Assembly: GCA_015661155.1 (NCBI GenBank)
Contig: JACVQK010000020.1
Span: forward strand, 1-48,316
DNA length: 48,316 nt
Origin: Dehalococcoidia bacterium
Lineage (GTDB): Bacteria > Chloroflexota > Dehalococcoidia > Lucifugimonadales > UBA2985
Direction of reading: 5' to 3'
The position numbers were made by a program, and so were the translations under genes. This document shows, one piece after another, positions 8,229 to 15,999 of the stretch. The notes under the pieces are model-generated. The model was not told the DNA's origin and searched no databases. It saw nothing but the letters and a program-made list of their open reading frames with translations. How positions within the stretch are numbered: the first letter of the stretch is position 1; each line of letters starts with the position of its first letter.

Positions 8229-8515
8229 GTTTCACCCCGTCAATGGCTATCCCGTGAGCGCGCAGAGAGGGCCTTCCCGCAACAGAGGACCCAACGGCTT
8301 GCTGGGTGGCCCTTTGGATAGCTGAGGAGGAGAACCAGGCCGACCCGAACGCCGTGGGCAGAGCGATGCTCATCAAGGTGTACGGGAGGACGGTGAGCGG
8401 GTGGTGTTGAACCGCTCTCCCTTCCCAAACACCTCGTCTTACATCTCGCGGCCCATTCCTCAGAGGCGTGCCCTCTTGCCAGCGACCCATCCTCCCACTG
8501 ACAAGCCGGCAGCAA
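8229..8515. other. Intergenic region with a fragment of a binding-protein gene
   Basis: No convincing gene. Bases 8400-8438 match 9091-9129 inside the neighbouring binding-protein gene at 35 of 39 positions. Read on the minus strand they encode DEVFGKGERFNTT against DEVFGKGKRFDTT there. The similarity stops abruptly on both sides, and the reading frame continues only into nonsense. This looks like the debris of a second solute-binding protein gene. Confidence 0.4.
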
Positions 8516-8557
8516 AAGGCCCCTCCCCGGCGGACGAACCGCAGAGCGAGGGGCCTT
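8516..8557. terminator. Bidirectional terminator hairpin
   Basis: AAGGCCCCTC (8516-8525) pairs perfectly with GAGGGGCCTT (8548-8557) around a 22-base loop. TTCTTCT follows on the plus strand; on the minus strand the hairpin is followed by TTGCTG. It lies between the convergent CoA transferase gene and the binding-protein gene, as expected for a shared terminator. Confidence 0.65.
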
Positions 8558-8577
8558 CTTCTATCGCTGATGCCGGG

Positions 8578-10266
8578 CTATTTGGCCAGCCACGTCCTCT
8601 CGAAGACGGAGAGGGTCATCATCGCAGGGGTCGCTTTCAAGACGTATCCCTTCAGATTCGGTGTGGTGCCATTGAAGATCAGTATCCACCCCAGGGAGAG
8701 CTCGTTCAGCATCTCCTGGGTCAGCTTCTTGTCTATGGCCCGGACCATCTCTGCACGCTTCACCTGGTTCATCTCGCCGATCTCCCCCTCCATCATCGCC
8801 TGTATCTCCGTCTGCAAGGCGGGCTCGGCCGCCGTCATTCCCTCCAACATGCATTTGTTGCTGGAGCTCAGTGGATAGAGCCAGCTGTATCTGACGAGCC
8901 GGTCATCCGGGTCCCCGTCCGAGGCTTGCAGATTGACCCCCTGTACATTGAAGTTGCACGCATCTATGTAGGTCGTTTGCACCGGAATCTCAAGGGGCTG
9001 CATGGTTATCTCGATGCCCAGCTTCTTCTTCACCTGGTCCTTGAAGAAGAGACAGTAGTTCATGAAGTTCTGGGTATTCCTCGATATGCAGGTGGTGTCG
9101 AACCGCTTCCCCTTCCCGAACACCTCGTCCAGCAGCCGGTTCGCCTCCACGACGTCCTGGTCCTTGGGCTGCCGGTAGCCAGGCCACGTCTTCAACTCCT
9201 CCTCCGGAGTGCCCCACCAGAAGGAAGGATAAGGCCCGTTGTAGCCCGTCAGCAACGCCCCAGAGCGACTCCCGTACATCTGGAACAGCTGCCAGTCGTT
9301 CCGGTCCAGGGCCAGGTGAAAAGCCTGCCTCACCCGACGGTCATTGAAGGGGGCCCGGTTCAAGTTGAACCTTATTCCCGAGCCCCAGTTGTGCAAGCCC
9401 ATGTGGACCACTATCCGGTCAGGGAAGTCCCGCTCCGCTTGCGCCACCTGCCCGGGCAGCAGAGCGGAGCTGGCACCGCCCAGCCAGTGGATCTGTCCTG
9501 TGGCCAGGGCCGTGAACCGGGTTGTGAAATCCTTGAGGATGTACGACTCGATGCCGTCCAGCAGGGGCAGTCCCTCCCGGAAGTAGGTGGGGTTCCGCCG
9601 GCTCTTTGTTACGATGTCTGTCTGGAACTCCTCGGGCACAAATGCCCCCGTGCCTGCATGAAACTTGAAGCTCGCGGGTGTTGCCAACCCCATCTCATCG
9701 AAGTGGTTGGCAACGTACCAGTCTATCCACCCCTTGTCCAGCATGGGCATAAGGAAGAATACCCCCAGGGTCCTGGCCAGCACCTGGTTCAGGTTTATCA
9801 CCGCGGTATACCCCTTGGCTCCATCGGGGCAGGAGACGCCGGTGACGTGCTGCAGAGTGGCTCTCGGGACGCGCTTCGGCTCCGGCGGGCGCACATCGTA
9901 CTCAACGTCCTCCAGCTTGAAGGTCAGGCTCAGGCCGTCGCTGGAGAACTCCCAGCTCTTGGCCAGGTCACCGATTAGTGAGTTCGTCGCTGCCCACGGG
10001 TCATACCGTACCAGGGCGTTGTAGAGAGGGGGAACCATGGTTTCGTTTCCGGAGCTAGTAGTAATCGGCCGATGGGCGGTTAGGGGGTTCGGAATCCCCG
10101 TCTTCATTGTCCCGCCCCGCTTGGGCTCTCCCCACGCCGGATCGTACCCCGGGAGCTGGGTGAGGGTGGCGGCAGACTGCCTGGGCGTGGCCGTGGGCGC
10201 TGCCGTGGCCGTGACGGTGGGCACCGTGATCGCGAGTATCGGCCTCACCTTCAGCAGATAGCCCAC
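8578..10266 (-). CDS. Extracellular solute-binding protein family 5 (oligopeptide/nickel type)
   Basis: Family 5 proteins capture peptides, nickel or related solutes outside the membrane for an ABC importer. The 562 residues fit the family. Visible features are LYNALVRYDPW, SWEFSSDGLSLTFKL, FNLNRAPFNDRRVRQAFHLALDR near residue 310, and the C-terminal lobe. The GTG start follows GGGAGGTG closely; the first residues (MGYLLKVRPILAITVPTVTATAA) form only a weak signal-like stretch. The usual F-H-D-G-x-P-F-T-A-x-D-V segment after TFKL is missing, as if about 30 residues were lost or replaced. No permease or ATPase gene adjoins it; the DppD-type ATPase at 37.6 kb is similarly orphaned. Good promoter upstream. 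Confidence 0.85.
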   Translation of the reverse strand: MGYLLKVRPILAITVPTVTATAAPTATPRQSAATLTQLPGYDPAWGEPKRGGTMKTGIPNPLTAHRPITTSSGNETMVPPLYNALVRYDPWAATNSLIGDLAKSWEFSSDGLSLTFKLEDVEYDVRPPEPKRVPRATLQHVTGVSCPDGAKGYTAVINLNQVLARTLGVFFLMPMLDKGWIDWYVANHFDEMGLATPASFKFHAGTGAFVPEEFQTDIVTKSRRNPTYFREGLPLLDGIESYILKDFTTRFTALATGQIHWLGGASSALLPGQVAQAERDFPDRIVVHMGLHNWGSGIRFNLNRAPFNDRRVRQAFHLALDRNDWQLFQMYGSRSGALLTGYNGPYPSFWWGTPEEELKTWPGYRQPKDQDVVEANRLLDEVFGKGKRFDTTCISRNTQNFMNYCLFFKDQVKKKLGIEITMQPLEIPVQTTYIDACNFNVQGVNLQASDGDPDDRLVRYSWLYPLSSSNKCMLEGMTAAEPALQTEIQAMMEGEIGEMNQVKRAEMVRAIDKKLTQEMLNELSLGWILIFNGTTPNLKGYVLKATPAMMTLSVFERTWLAK

Positions 10267-10295
10267 GTTCTCACCTCCCTGATGGATTTACGGAA

Positions 10296-10324
10296 AGGGT
10301 AGCATGGCACCTGGCGACTGTCAA
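10296..10324 (-). promoter_or_regulatory. Promoter of the solute-binding protein gene
   Basis: On the minus strand a perfect TTGACA (10324-10319), a 17-base spacer ending in TGC, and TACCCT (10301-10296) form an extended -10 promoter. The start codon is 30 bases downstream. Confidence 0.6.
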
Positions 10325-10653
10325 TGCATCCGATGGCATAGAGTAGGTGTCACCGAGGGGGGTGTCGTTGCCTCAGAACCCATGCTACCGGGACGTGACA
10401 TAACACAAGGCAGCGTGGAGGAGCAGGCAGTATGACCACATCCCACCCCGCTGCCCGACTTCTTCAGGCCCTTCCGACGAGGCTCCTCATCACCCGTACC
10501 TGGAGATACGGCCTTGACCAGGCAAGCTCAACCCAGAATCCCCACTCCGGTCAGTCCAGTCAGGCATGGTCCGACCGGGTGAGAAGAGCATACCCTCGCC
10601 TCAGAAGGCTGGTCAACCAACGTTTCCATGGCCCGTACCGCTATTGACTGTGC
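10325..10653. other. Intergenic region without a recognised gene
   Basis: About 330 bases between divergent genes. A 71-codon open frame exists on the plus strand (10432-10647), but it has no ribosome binding site and its composition (Arg, Ser, Gln and His scattered) looks non-coding. I see no repeat of the families found elsewhere in the window. Confidence 0.4.
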
Positions 10654-10824
10654 TAGAATCCAGAGACCACCCGTAGGTATGAGGCGAGGCCACCCAGTGA
10701 GTTCGAGAGGCGTTTTCCTGCGTTCCCTCCCCTGTTTCGCAGGGCTGAGGGATGAAGAGACCCAGCGACGGGAGAGGGAGTCGCTGGAGCGCTCTTTCGA
10801 CAAGGGCGGGACCCTTTTCCTGCC
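10654..10824 (+). promoter_or_regulatory. Promoter-like box and structured 5' leader of the amidotransferase gene
   Basis: TGCTAGAAT (extended -10, TAGAAT at about 10654) is followed by about 160 bases before ATG 10825. The leader contains CCTGCG/CGCAGG and CCCTC/GAGGG pairings, a perfect 8-pair hairpin CCAGCGAC/GTCGCTGG (10762-10787, loop GGGAGAGGGA), and a last small hairpin AAGGG-CGGGA-CCCTT just before the start codon. No Shine-Dalgarno sequence precedes the ATG. No -35 box is clear. A regulatory role is inferred from structure only. Confidence 0.35.
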
Positions 10825-11550
10825 ATGAGCAAGGTCTGGGTGCTGCAACACGCACAATGCGAGACCGCCGGGACCATTGAGCAGGTCCTCCAGGCTGAGG
10901 GTGTTCGGGTCGAGTACGTCAGTGGCTTTCAGGGGCAGCCGGTGCCCAGGACCATGGAGGATGCCCTGGGACTGGTGGTTATGGGCGGTCCCATGGGGGT
11001 CTACGAAGAGGCACGCTACCCGTTCCTGAAGGATGAGAAGCGTCTGATAGAGCGGGCACTTCGGGAGGGAAAGCCGGTCCTGGGGGTCTGTCTGGGAAGC
11101 CAGCTTCTGGCCGCTGCTCTGGGCTCTCGAGTAGCCAGGGGCGACCGTAAGGAGATCGGGTGGCACCCCGTCGACCTGACCAGGGAAGCAGGAAACGATC
11201 CCCTGTGGCAGGGCGTTGCCTCGCCGATGGTGGCGTACCACTGGCACGGGGACGTGTTCGACCTGCCCAGTGGAGCGGTGTCCCTGGCCTCGACTCAGCT
11301 CACGGAGTGCCAGGCCTTTCGCTACGGCGGCAGCGCCTACGGTTTCCTGTTCCACATGGAGGTTACCCAGGAGATTATCCGGGACATGGTGGAGACCTTC
11401 TCCGATGAGCTGCGAGACGAGGGTCTGGACGGGAGGGGCATCCTGGCCGAGGCCCCCACGCACCTGCCTACCCTCCATCGGGTGGGGACAGGGGTCTTCC
11501 ATCGGTGGGTAAGTCTTCTGGACGGCGGCGACAGAGGGGTGGGCCGTTGA
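10825..11550 (+). CDS. Class I glutamine amidotransferase (GMP synthase-like)
   Basis: This 241-residue protein is a stand-alone type 1 glutamine amidotransferase domain, which releases ammonia from glutamine for an unknown acceptor. The nucleophile elbow is clear: KPVLGVCLGSQLLAAALG near residue 90, with Cys at about 93. The catalytic histidine is in AYHWHGDVFDLP near residue 140, with a Glu following in the C-terminal part. LVVMGGPMGVYEE and KEIGWHPVDL are typical of the GMP synthase-like subgroup. The start is set by MSKVWVLQHAQCETAGTIEQ, as in relatives, although no ribosome binding site is visible. Its stop overlaps the TTG start of the next gene. The partner enzyme and substrate are unknown. 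Confidence 0.88.
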   Translation: MSKVWVLQHAQCETAGTIEQVLQAEGVRVEYVSGFQGQPVPRTMEDALGLVVMGGPMGVYEEARYPFLKDEKRLIERALREGKPVLGVCLGSQLLAAALGSRVARGDRKEIGWHPVDLTREAGNDPLWQGVASPMVAYHWHGDVFDLPSGAVSLASTQLTECQAFRYGGSAYGFLFHMEVTQEIIRDMVETFSDELRDEGLDGRGILAEAPTHLPTLHRVGTGVFHRWVSLLDGGDRGVGR

Positions 11551-12032
11551 AAGGAAGCTACGTGCTCAGGCTGTGGCTGCCTGAAAGGAGGCAGCTCACG
11601 GTGGGAAAGCTCGGGACCTTCGAGTTCCCTCCAGGAGAGTACCTCTACTTTGGAAGCGCCCTAAATGGGCTGGAGGGCCGCATCCGCAGGCACCTCCGTC
11701 GGGATAAGCGGCGGCACTGGCATATCGATTTCCTCACAGCGGTGTCCTCCGTGGTGGGAGTGTGGTGGACAACGGGGACGGAGCGCAGGGAGTGCTCCCT
11801 GGCCAAGGCGGCCCTGGACATGGAGGGCGCACAGATGCCCGCCCGGGGCTTTGGCGCTTCGGACTGTCGTTGTCAGTCCCACCTGGTGTGTCTGGCTGGT
11901 GGCCCTGCCACGGGAGAGGAGGCAACGAAACAACCAGCTCCCGCACCCTCGACCTTGAGCATCGGGAAAGACCTCCTTGAATGGAGGAGGCCTCCCGCGG
12001 ACTTAGAAATAGCCCTATCGCTTTGGAGGTAG
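11547..12032 (+). CDS. DUF123 family GIY-YIG nuclease-like protein
   Basis: The 161-residue protein matches the DUF123 branch of the GIY-YIG fold: KGSYVLRLWL at the start, VGKLGTFEFPPGEYLYFGSA (the GIY-YIG equivalent), GLEGRIRRHLRRDKRRHWHIDFLT, and REC...GFGASDCRCQSHLVCL near residue 120. The role of this family is unclear; a nuclease activity is inferred from fold only. The proposed TTG start overlaps the previous stop (TTGA), a typical coupling arrangement, and matches where homologues begin. An ATG 42 bases upstream is in frame but lies well inside the previous gene. The last 35 residues are low in similarity to anything I recognise. Confidence 0.85.
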   Translation: MKGSYVLRLWLPERRQLTVGKLGTFEFPPGEYLYFGSALNGLEGRIRRHLRRDKRRHWHIDFLTAVSSVVGVWWTTGTERRECSLAKAALDMEGAQMPARGFGASDCRCQSHLVCLAGGPATGEEATKQPAPAPSTLSIGKDLLEWRRPPADLEIALSLWR

Positions 12033-12035
12033 CCA

Positions 12036-12278
12036 ATGCCATCCCTTGAAGAGTTGGATGTCCGTGAGGTGCCTCCCGCCAGGAGGCATTTGCTCATCTT
12101 CAGCGCCTTTGAGGCCCTGGAGCCGGGGCAGACCTTTGTCCTGGTGAACGACCACGACCCCAAACCCCTCTACTACCAGTTCCAGGCTGAGCGCACCGGC
12201 ACCTTCACCTGGGAGTACCTGAAGCAGGGGCCTGAGATGTGGCGCGTCAGGATCGGTAAGACTGTTCCAGGAGGCTAG
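12036..12278 (+). CDS. DUF2249 domain protein
   Basis: The 80-residue protein has the DUF2249 signature: LDVREVPPARRHLLIFSAFEALEPGQTFVLVNDHDPKPLYYQF, then FTWEYLKQGPEMWRVRIGK. Such domains occur alone or fused to hemerythrin or DUF438 domains and are frequent in denitrifiers; a sulfur-carrier-like TusA fold is the usual structural assignment. GGAGGT precedes the ATG by 4 bases. It lies 3 bases after the previous stop and 3 bases before the next gene, so all four genes from 10825 are one operon. Its position near an NnrS-like gene and the nar cluster suggests a role in nitrogen oxide metabolism (inferred). Confidence 0.85.
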   Translation: MPSLEELDVREVPPARRHLLIFSAFEALEPGQTFVLVNDHDPKPLYYQFQAERTGTFTWEYLKQGPEMWRVRIGKTVPGG

Positions 12279-12281
12279 AGC

Positions 12282-13358
12282 ATGGCAGCAGTGGGTATAC
12301 CACGTCGGGCGCTCCTTCTGGCAGTGCTGCTCGTGCTGGTTGTGGGGGTGCTGGCCGGCCTGGGTCGGGTTGGATGGGACATCCCCATCAGCTGGCAGGT
12401 CGTAGGGAACCACGGCCCGCTCATGGTGTCCGGCTTCCTGGGAACCCTCATCGGCCTGGAGAGGGCCGTGGGAATCAGGAGGCGTCCCGCCTATGCGGTG
12501 CCTGGGCTGTCCCTGGCGGGGACCCTGCTCCTCCTGGCCGGGGCGACTGCCGAGGTGGCCAGCGTGCTCACGTCCCTGAGCGCTTTAGGGTTGGCTGCTA
12601 TCTACTTCTTCCTGGCGCGGCCCTCCACCGCGTACTTCCTGGGAGTCATGGCCCTGGGCGCTTTCATGTGGCTTGGGGGCAACGTGCTCTGGGGTATGGG
12701 GCGTCCCTTTGCCGAGGTGGCCCCCTGGTGGAGCGCATTCCTCGTGCTCACCATAGCAGGAGAGCGACTGGAGCTGGGAAGGGTGCGCCGTCTCTCCGCT
12801 GCGGTGCTGGCCGCCTTCTTCGCCGCGGTGTCCATCCTGGTGGTTGGCGTGGCGACCACGGCGCTGGCATTCGACCCGGGGGTACGGGTGTTCGGAGCGG
12901 GGCTTCTCGCGCTCGCCCTCTGGCTCTTGCGGCACGACCTCGCCTGGAGGACAGCCAGGATTCCGGGGCTGCCCCGGTACATGGGGGTGGCGCTGCTCCT
13001 GGGGTATGCCTGGCTGGCCGTAGGCGGCGTGGTGGCCCTCGGCTCCGGAGGCGTCTACGGTGGACCCGAATACGACGTCCTCCTCCATGCTGTTTTCCTT
13101 GGATTTGTCATGTCCATGGTCTTCGCCCACGCCCCAGTGATGCTCCCGGCCGTGGCCGGAGTGACCATCTCCTTCACCCGGGCCTTCTATGTCCCCCTTG
13201 TGCTCTTGCACGGCTCCCTGGCACTGAGGGTCGTCGGCGACCTCGTAGGCTCCTTTCCCAGCGCCAGGTGGGGCAGCCTTTTCAACGGAGCCGCCCTGGC
13301 TCTCTTTTTCCTGGTGGTCGCGGGGTCGGCATTGATACGCAGACGTTCCAGGAGGTAG
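12282..13358 (+). CDS. NnrS-like polytopic membrane protein
   Basis: The 358-residue protein has about ten to eleven hydrophobic helices. Two segments resemble the NnrS family, heme- and copper-linked membrane proteins that ease nitric oxide stress: GNHGPLMVSGFLGTLIGLERAV (residues 46-67) and LLHAVFLGFVMSMVFAHAPVMLPA (about 268-291), with histidines placed as possible metal or heme ligands. The assignment rests on these motifs and on its neighbours (DUF2249 upstream, nar cluster downstream). The start follows the previous stop by 3 bases with GGAGG upstream. Alternatives are an uncharacterised cytochrome-oxidase-like membrane protein. Confidence 0.55.
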   Translation: MAAVGIPRRALLLAVLLVLVVGVLAGLGRVGWDIPISWQVVGNHGPLMVSGFLGTLIGLERAVGIRRRPAYAVPGLSLAGTLLLLAGATAEVASVLTSLSALGLAAIYFFLARPSTAYFLGVMALGAFMWLGGNVLWGMGRPFAEVAPWWSAFLVLTIAGERLELGRVRRLSAAVLAAFFAAVSILVVGVATTALAFDPGVRVFGAGLLALALWLLRHDLAWRTARIPGLPRYMGVALLLGYAWLAVGGVVALGSGGVYGGPEYDVLLHAVFLGFVMSMVFAHAPVMLPAVAGVTISFTRAFYVPLVLLHGSLALRVVGDLVGSFPSARWGSLFNGAALALFFLVVAGSALIRRRSRR

Positions 13359-13389
13359 GGAAGCGCCCAGATGTATCGGGATTGCCTGG

Positions 13390-13493
13390 AGTCTGAGGGA
13401 CACCCTCAGACTGGGCTAAGCCCAGGCCCACACCGGGCGAACTGTAGAATATGGTCAGACCCAATGCAACACCCTCCAAATCTGGGTGCAGGG
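13390..13493. repeat. Degenerate copy of the CCCACA...TGTGGG palindromic repeat
   Basis: GTCTGAGGGACACCCTCAGAC opens as a hairpin, followed by CTGGGCTAAGCCCAG, then CCCACACC ... GAACTGTAGAATATGGTCAG and a closing CTGGGTGCAGGGCA. The same order of blocks recurs at 28.5, 43.1 and 44.7 kb. It fills the gap between the NnrS-like gene and the regulator gene. Confidence 0.65.
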
Positions 13494-13600
13494 CACGCCA
13501 TGCATGCTTTATATCTCTGGGATTATTCTTGTGGTAAACTTGAAACATCTGGTAAGACGTGTGAACCTGAGCAACAGGTCGCAGCCAGGGGGCTAGAGCC

Positions 13601-15883
13601 GTGGTAGCCAGTCACCACTTAGAAGCGTACTTCGTGATTGACGACCGGCAGCGGATCCTCCGGTGGAGCAGTGCCGCCGCACTCGTGTTGGGCGTTCCAG
13701 AAGACATGGCCGTGGGACGATCCTGTTACGAGGTAGTACGGGGCCACGACTCCTTCGGCAAGGATGTCTGTCGTCCCCACTGTCCTGCGTTCGAGGCTTT
13801 GCAAAGGGGCAGCCTGACGAGTAGCTGTTCGCTCCTTGTGGACGGGCCGGGAGGCAGGGACCGCTTCTGGGCCAAGCTGGTCGCTCTGCCTGACGTAACC
13901 GGGGGTGCTCTCGCCACCCTGGTTGAGCGCCCGCCTGAGCTGTCAACCCCGGCGGGCGATTCCCAGCTTGCTGCGTCCCTTCGGCCTACGCTGGCCTCTG
14001 CCGTGGACATCGTGTGGGACCTGGCTGCCCTGGGAGCCCTGGTCACCAACCTGTCCTACGACGCTCCTGACCGTAGCATCGAGAGAGTGCTGGATGGACT
14101 CCGTCAGGTGACGGAGGCGGAAATCGCTGAACTGTTCTTGGTGGAGCCTCGTGGCAGAGACATGCTCCTTACCACCTTCCGTGGCCCCTTTCCATCGGCT
14201 TTCATGGAGATGACTCGCTTCCCTATCGGCGAGGGCTTTCCTGGGCTGGTGCTGAGCCAGGGAGAGCCGATATCGACCTCGGACCTCCTCCAAGATGCCA
14301 GGTACTTGCGAACGCGTGTGAAGGAGAAGGGGTTTCACTCCTACGTGTGCCAGCCCCTTCGTGGGCCCAAGGGCATTATCGGCGTCCTCAACGTGGCTAC
14401 CCGGCGGCCAGACATGGACATGGAGAGAGCACGGCGATTTCTCAGCTGGGTCAGCGTTCCATTGAGCACCATGCTGGACGCCGCTTCGCTCAAGGCCCGG
14501 CTGAACGCCGTGACCACGCCGCCCGGAGCTTTGGTAGACACCACAAGGAGCCATTCGGAGCTGTTGCGGGGCGTGTTGCGTCGGATGATGGCCATTGGTG
14601 ACGCCGGTGCAGGGGCGCTCTTTCTTTTGGACAGGGAGCTTGAGGGTCTGGCACAGCAGGTGACAGAGGGTGCCTTTGATGAAGCCATATGCCCTCATAT
14701 CCAACATGGAGAGTCCGGGAGATGTCCAGCCCTGTTAGAGGGCCACGGGATGGCCCTGTACGGGCCTCGCTACCGATGGTCCCCTGCTTGTCAACACGTG
14801 TCTGCCAGGGGCCAGGTGGTCCATTGCCTGCCCCTGATATCCGGGGAAGAACGGATTGGGATCATCCAACTGAGGTATGCTGCTGGTGGCCCATCACCTC
14901 CTACCAGATACCTGGCTACTCTCCTGGACATAGCTGAAGAGGCAGCCCTGGCTATCAAAAAGGCACGGGATGCTCTCCAGGAGCAGGCGAGGGCGGTGGC
15001 CCTTGAGAGCCAACTGCAAAGGGAGAGTGGCCGGAGAACAGCGCACGCGAAAGGGTCGACTGACCTTTCCGGCCCTGAGTCTCCCCGGTCTGGGGCCGAG
15101 CCTTTGCAACCCCTCCTGGATATCCGATGCTTTGGCTCCTTTGAGCTTCAACGCCGGGGAAAGCTGGTCACGCCTGACATGGTTCAACGACGTGGGGCGC
15201 TCACGCTACTGAAGATACTCCTCGTCCATGCTGGGCGGCCGGTGTCCCGGGACGTGCTGGTGGAGCTTCTGTGGCCTGAGGCAGAGCCGCGCCTCGCCGC
15301 GAATCGCTTGCATGTCCTGATGCATGCCCTGAGGCAAGTGGTTGAGCCTTCGCCGCGGGAACGGCAGTGGGCCTTCATCTGCAGGGAAGGCGACCGCTAC
15401 TACCTCGATACCAATGCCCCATACCGCCTCGACGTCCAGGAGTTCCGTAGATATGTCGACCTCGGCGAGCGGCTGGAGCGGGATGGAGACGTTGCAGGTG
15501 TCACCGTCGCCTATGAAGCAGCCGCAAACCTGTATAGAGGCGATTTCCTTGAGGACGAGATCTATGCCGAGTGGTGTTGGGAGGCCAGGGAATCTCTTCG
15601 GGAGCGATACCTGGACGTGGTGGGAAGGCTTGCGGGCCTCTACCTTGAGCAGGGCCATACCCAGAAGAGCCTGGACCTCTACCGTAGAGGCTTGAGGGCG
15701 GATCCCCTTCGAGAAGAGACCCAGTACGGCCTGATACGGGCTCTCTGGCTGGCTGGATGGCCTGCCGAGGCGCTGCGCCAGTATGAGGCGTGTCGGGCGC
15801 TGCTGGAACGTGAGCTGAGTGTCGCCCCCAGCGCTGAAATCGAGCTGCTGGTCCATCAGATTCGCGACGGTCACAAAGCGTAG
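13601..15883 (+). CDS. PAS-GAF-GAF sensor with SARP-like wHTH-BTAD output, likely nar regulator
   Basis: A 760-residue one-component regulator. Residues 8-110 form a PAS domain carrying Cys residues (GRSCYEVV and CRPHCPAF). Residues about 145-300 and 310-460 look like two GAF domains; the second has four cysteines (ICPHIQ, GRCPAL, PACQHV, VHCLPL). A linker leads to a winged helix at about 507-590 (RCFGSFELQRRGK... VLVELLWPEAEPRLAANRLH) and a BTAD helical domain at about 608-755 with TPR-like repeats. Output domains of this type bind heptameric direct repeats. The GTG start follows AGGGGG. It sits directly upstream of the nar operon in the same direction, so control of nitrate respiration by redox, oxygen or NO is inferred. 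Confidence 0.8.
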   Translation: MVASHHLEAYFVIDDRQRILRWSSAAALVLGVPEDMAVGRSCYEVVRGHDSFGKDVCRPHCPAFEALQRGSLTSSCSLLVDGPGGRDRFWAKLVALPDVTGGALATLVERPPELSTPAGDSQLAASLRPTLASAVDIVWDLAALGALVTNLSYDAPDRSIERVLDGLRQVTEAEIAELFLVEPRGRDMLLTTFRGPFPSAFMEMTRFPIGEGFPGLVLSQGEPISTSDLLQDARYLRTRVKEKGFHSYVCQPLRGPKGIIGVLNVATRRPDMDMERARRFLSWVSVPLSTMLDAASLKARLNAVTTPPGALVDTTRSHSELLRGVLRRMMAIGDAGAGALFLLDRELEGLAQQVTEGAFDEAICPHIQHGESGRCPALLEGHGMALYGPRYRWSPACQHVSARGQVVHCLPLISGEERIGIIQLRYAAGGPSPPTRYLATLLDIAEEAALAIKKARDALQEQARAVALESQLQRESGRRTAHAKGSTDLSGPESPRSGAEPLQPLLDIRCFGSFELQRRGKLVTPDMVQRRGALTLLKILLVHAGRPVSRDVLVELLWPEAEPRLAANRLHVLMHALRQVVEPSPRERQWAFICREGDRYYLDTNAPYRLDVQEFRRYVDLGERLERDGDVAGVTVAYEAAANLYRGDFLEDEIYAEWCWEARESLRERYLDVVGRLAGLYLEQGHTQKSLDLYRRGLRADPLREETQYGLIRALWLAGWPAEALRQYEACRALLERELSVAPSAEIELLVHQIRDGHKA

Positions 15884-15918
15884 AGCAGACATAAGGCAGA
15901 GAAGGTTACTTGAGTTCC

Positions 15919-15986
15919 TGTAAGTCCGGGGTGAGACCGCCGCTGGAAGAAGAAACCGTGTGGGTTCATGTAAGTCTGCTGTAAGT
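15919..15986 (+). promoter_or_regulatory. TGTAAGT heptamer repeats, likely regulator binding sites
   Basis: TGTAAGT occurs at 15919-15925, 15969-15975 and 15980-15986. The last two are exactly 11 bases apart, the usual one-turn spacing of SARP/BTAD operator repeats, and both outer sites are preceded by GTTC plus one base. A weaker GGTGAGA lies 11 bases after the first. They lie between the BTAD regulator and the first gene of the nar operon. No strong -10/-35 pair is seen nearby, which fits an activated promoter. Confidence 0.5.
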
Positions 15987-15999
15987 GAGGGAGTTCAAT

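Noticed and set aside
10432-10647. 71-codon frame upstream of the amidotransferase gene
   Set aside because: No ribosome binding site, non-coding composition and no recognisable similarity.
10800-10816. T-box-like AGGGCGGGACC just before the amidotransferase start
   Set aside because: The core differs at the tRNA-pairing U (CGGG instead of UGGN), and the downstream gene has no amino acid link. A simple AAGGG/CCCTT hairpin explains it.
12374-13396. 340-codon frame on the plus strand within the NnrS-like gene
   Set aside because: Its residues are Gly/Arg/Pro-rich as expected for an off-frame reading, whereas the chosen frame gives clean membrane helices and a good start.
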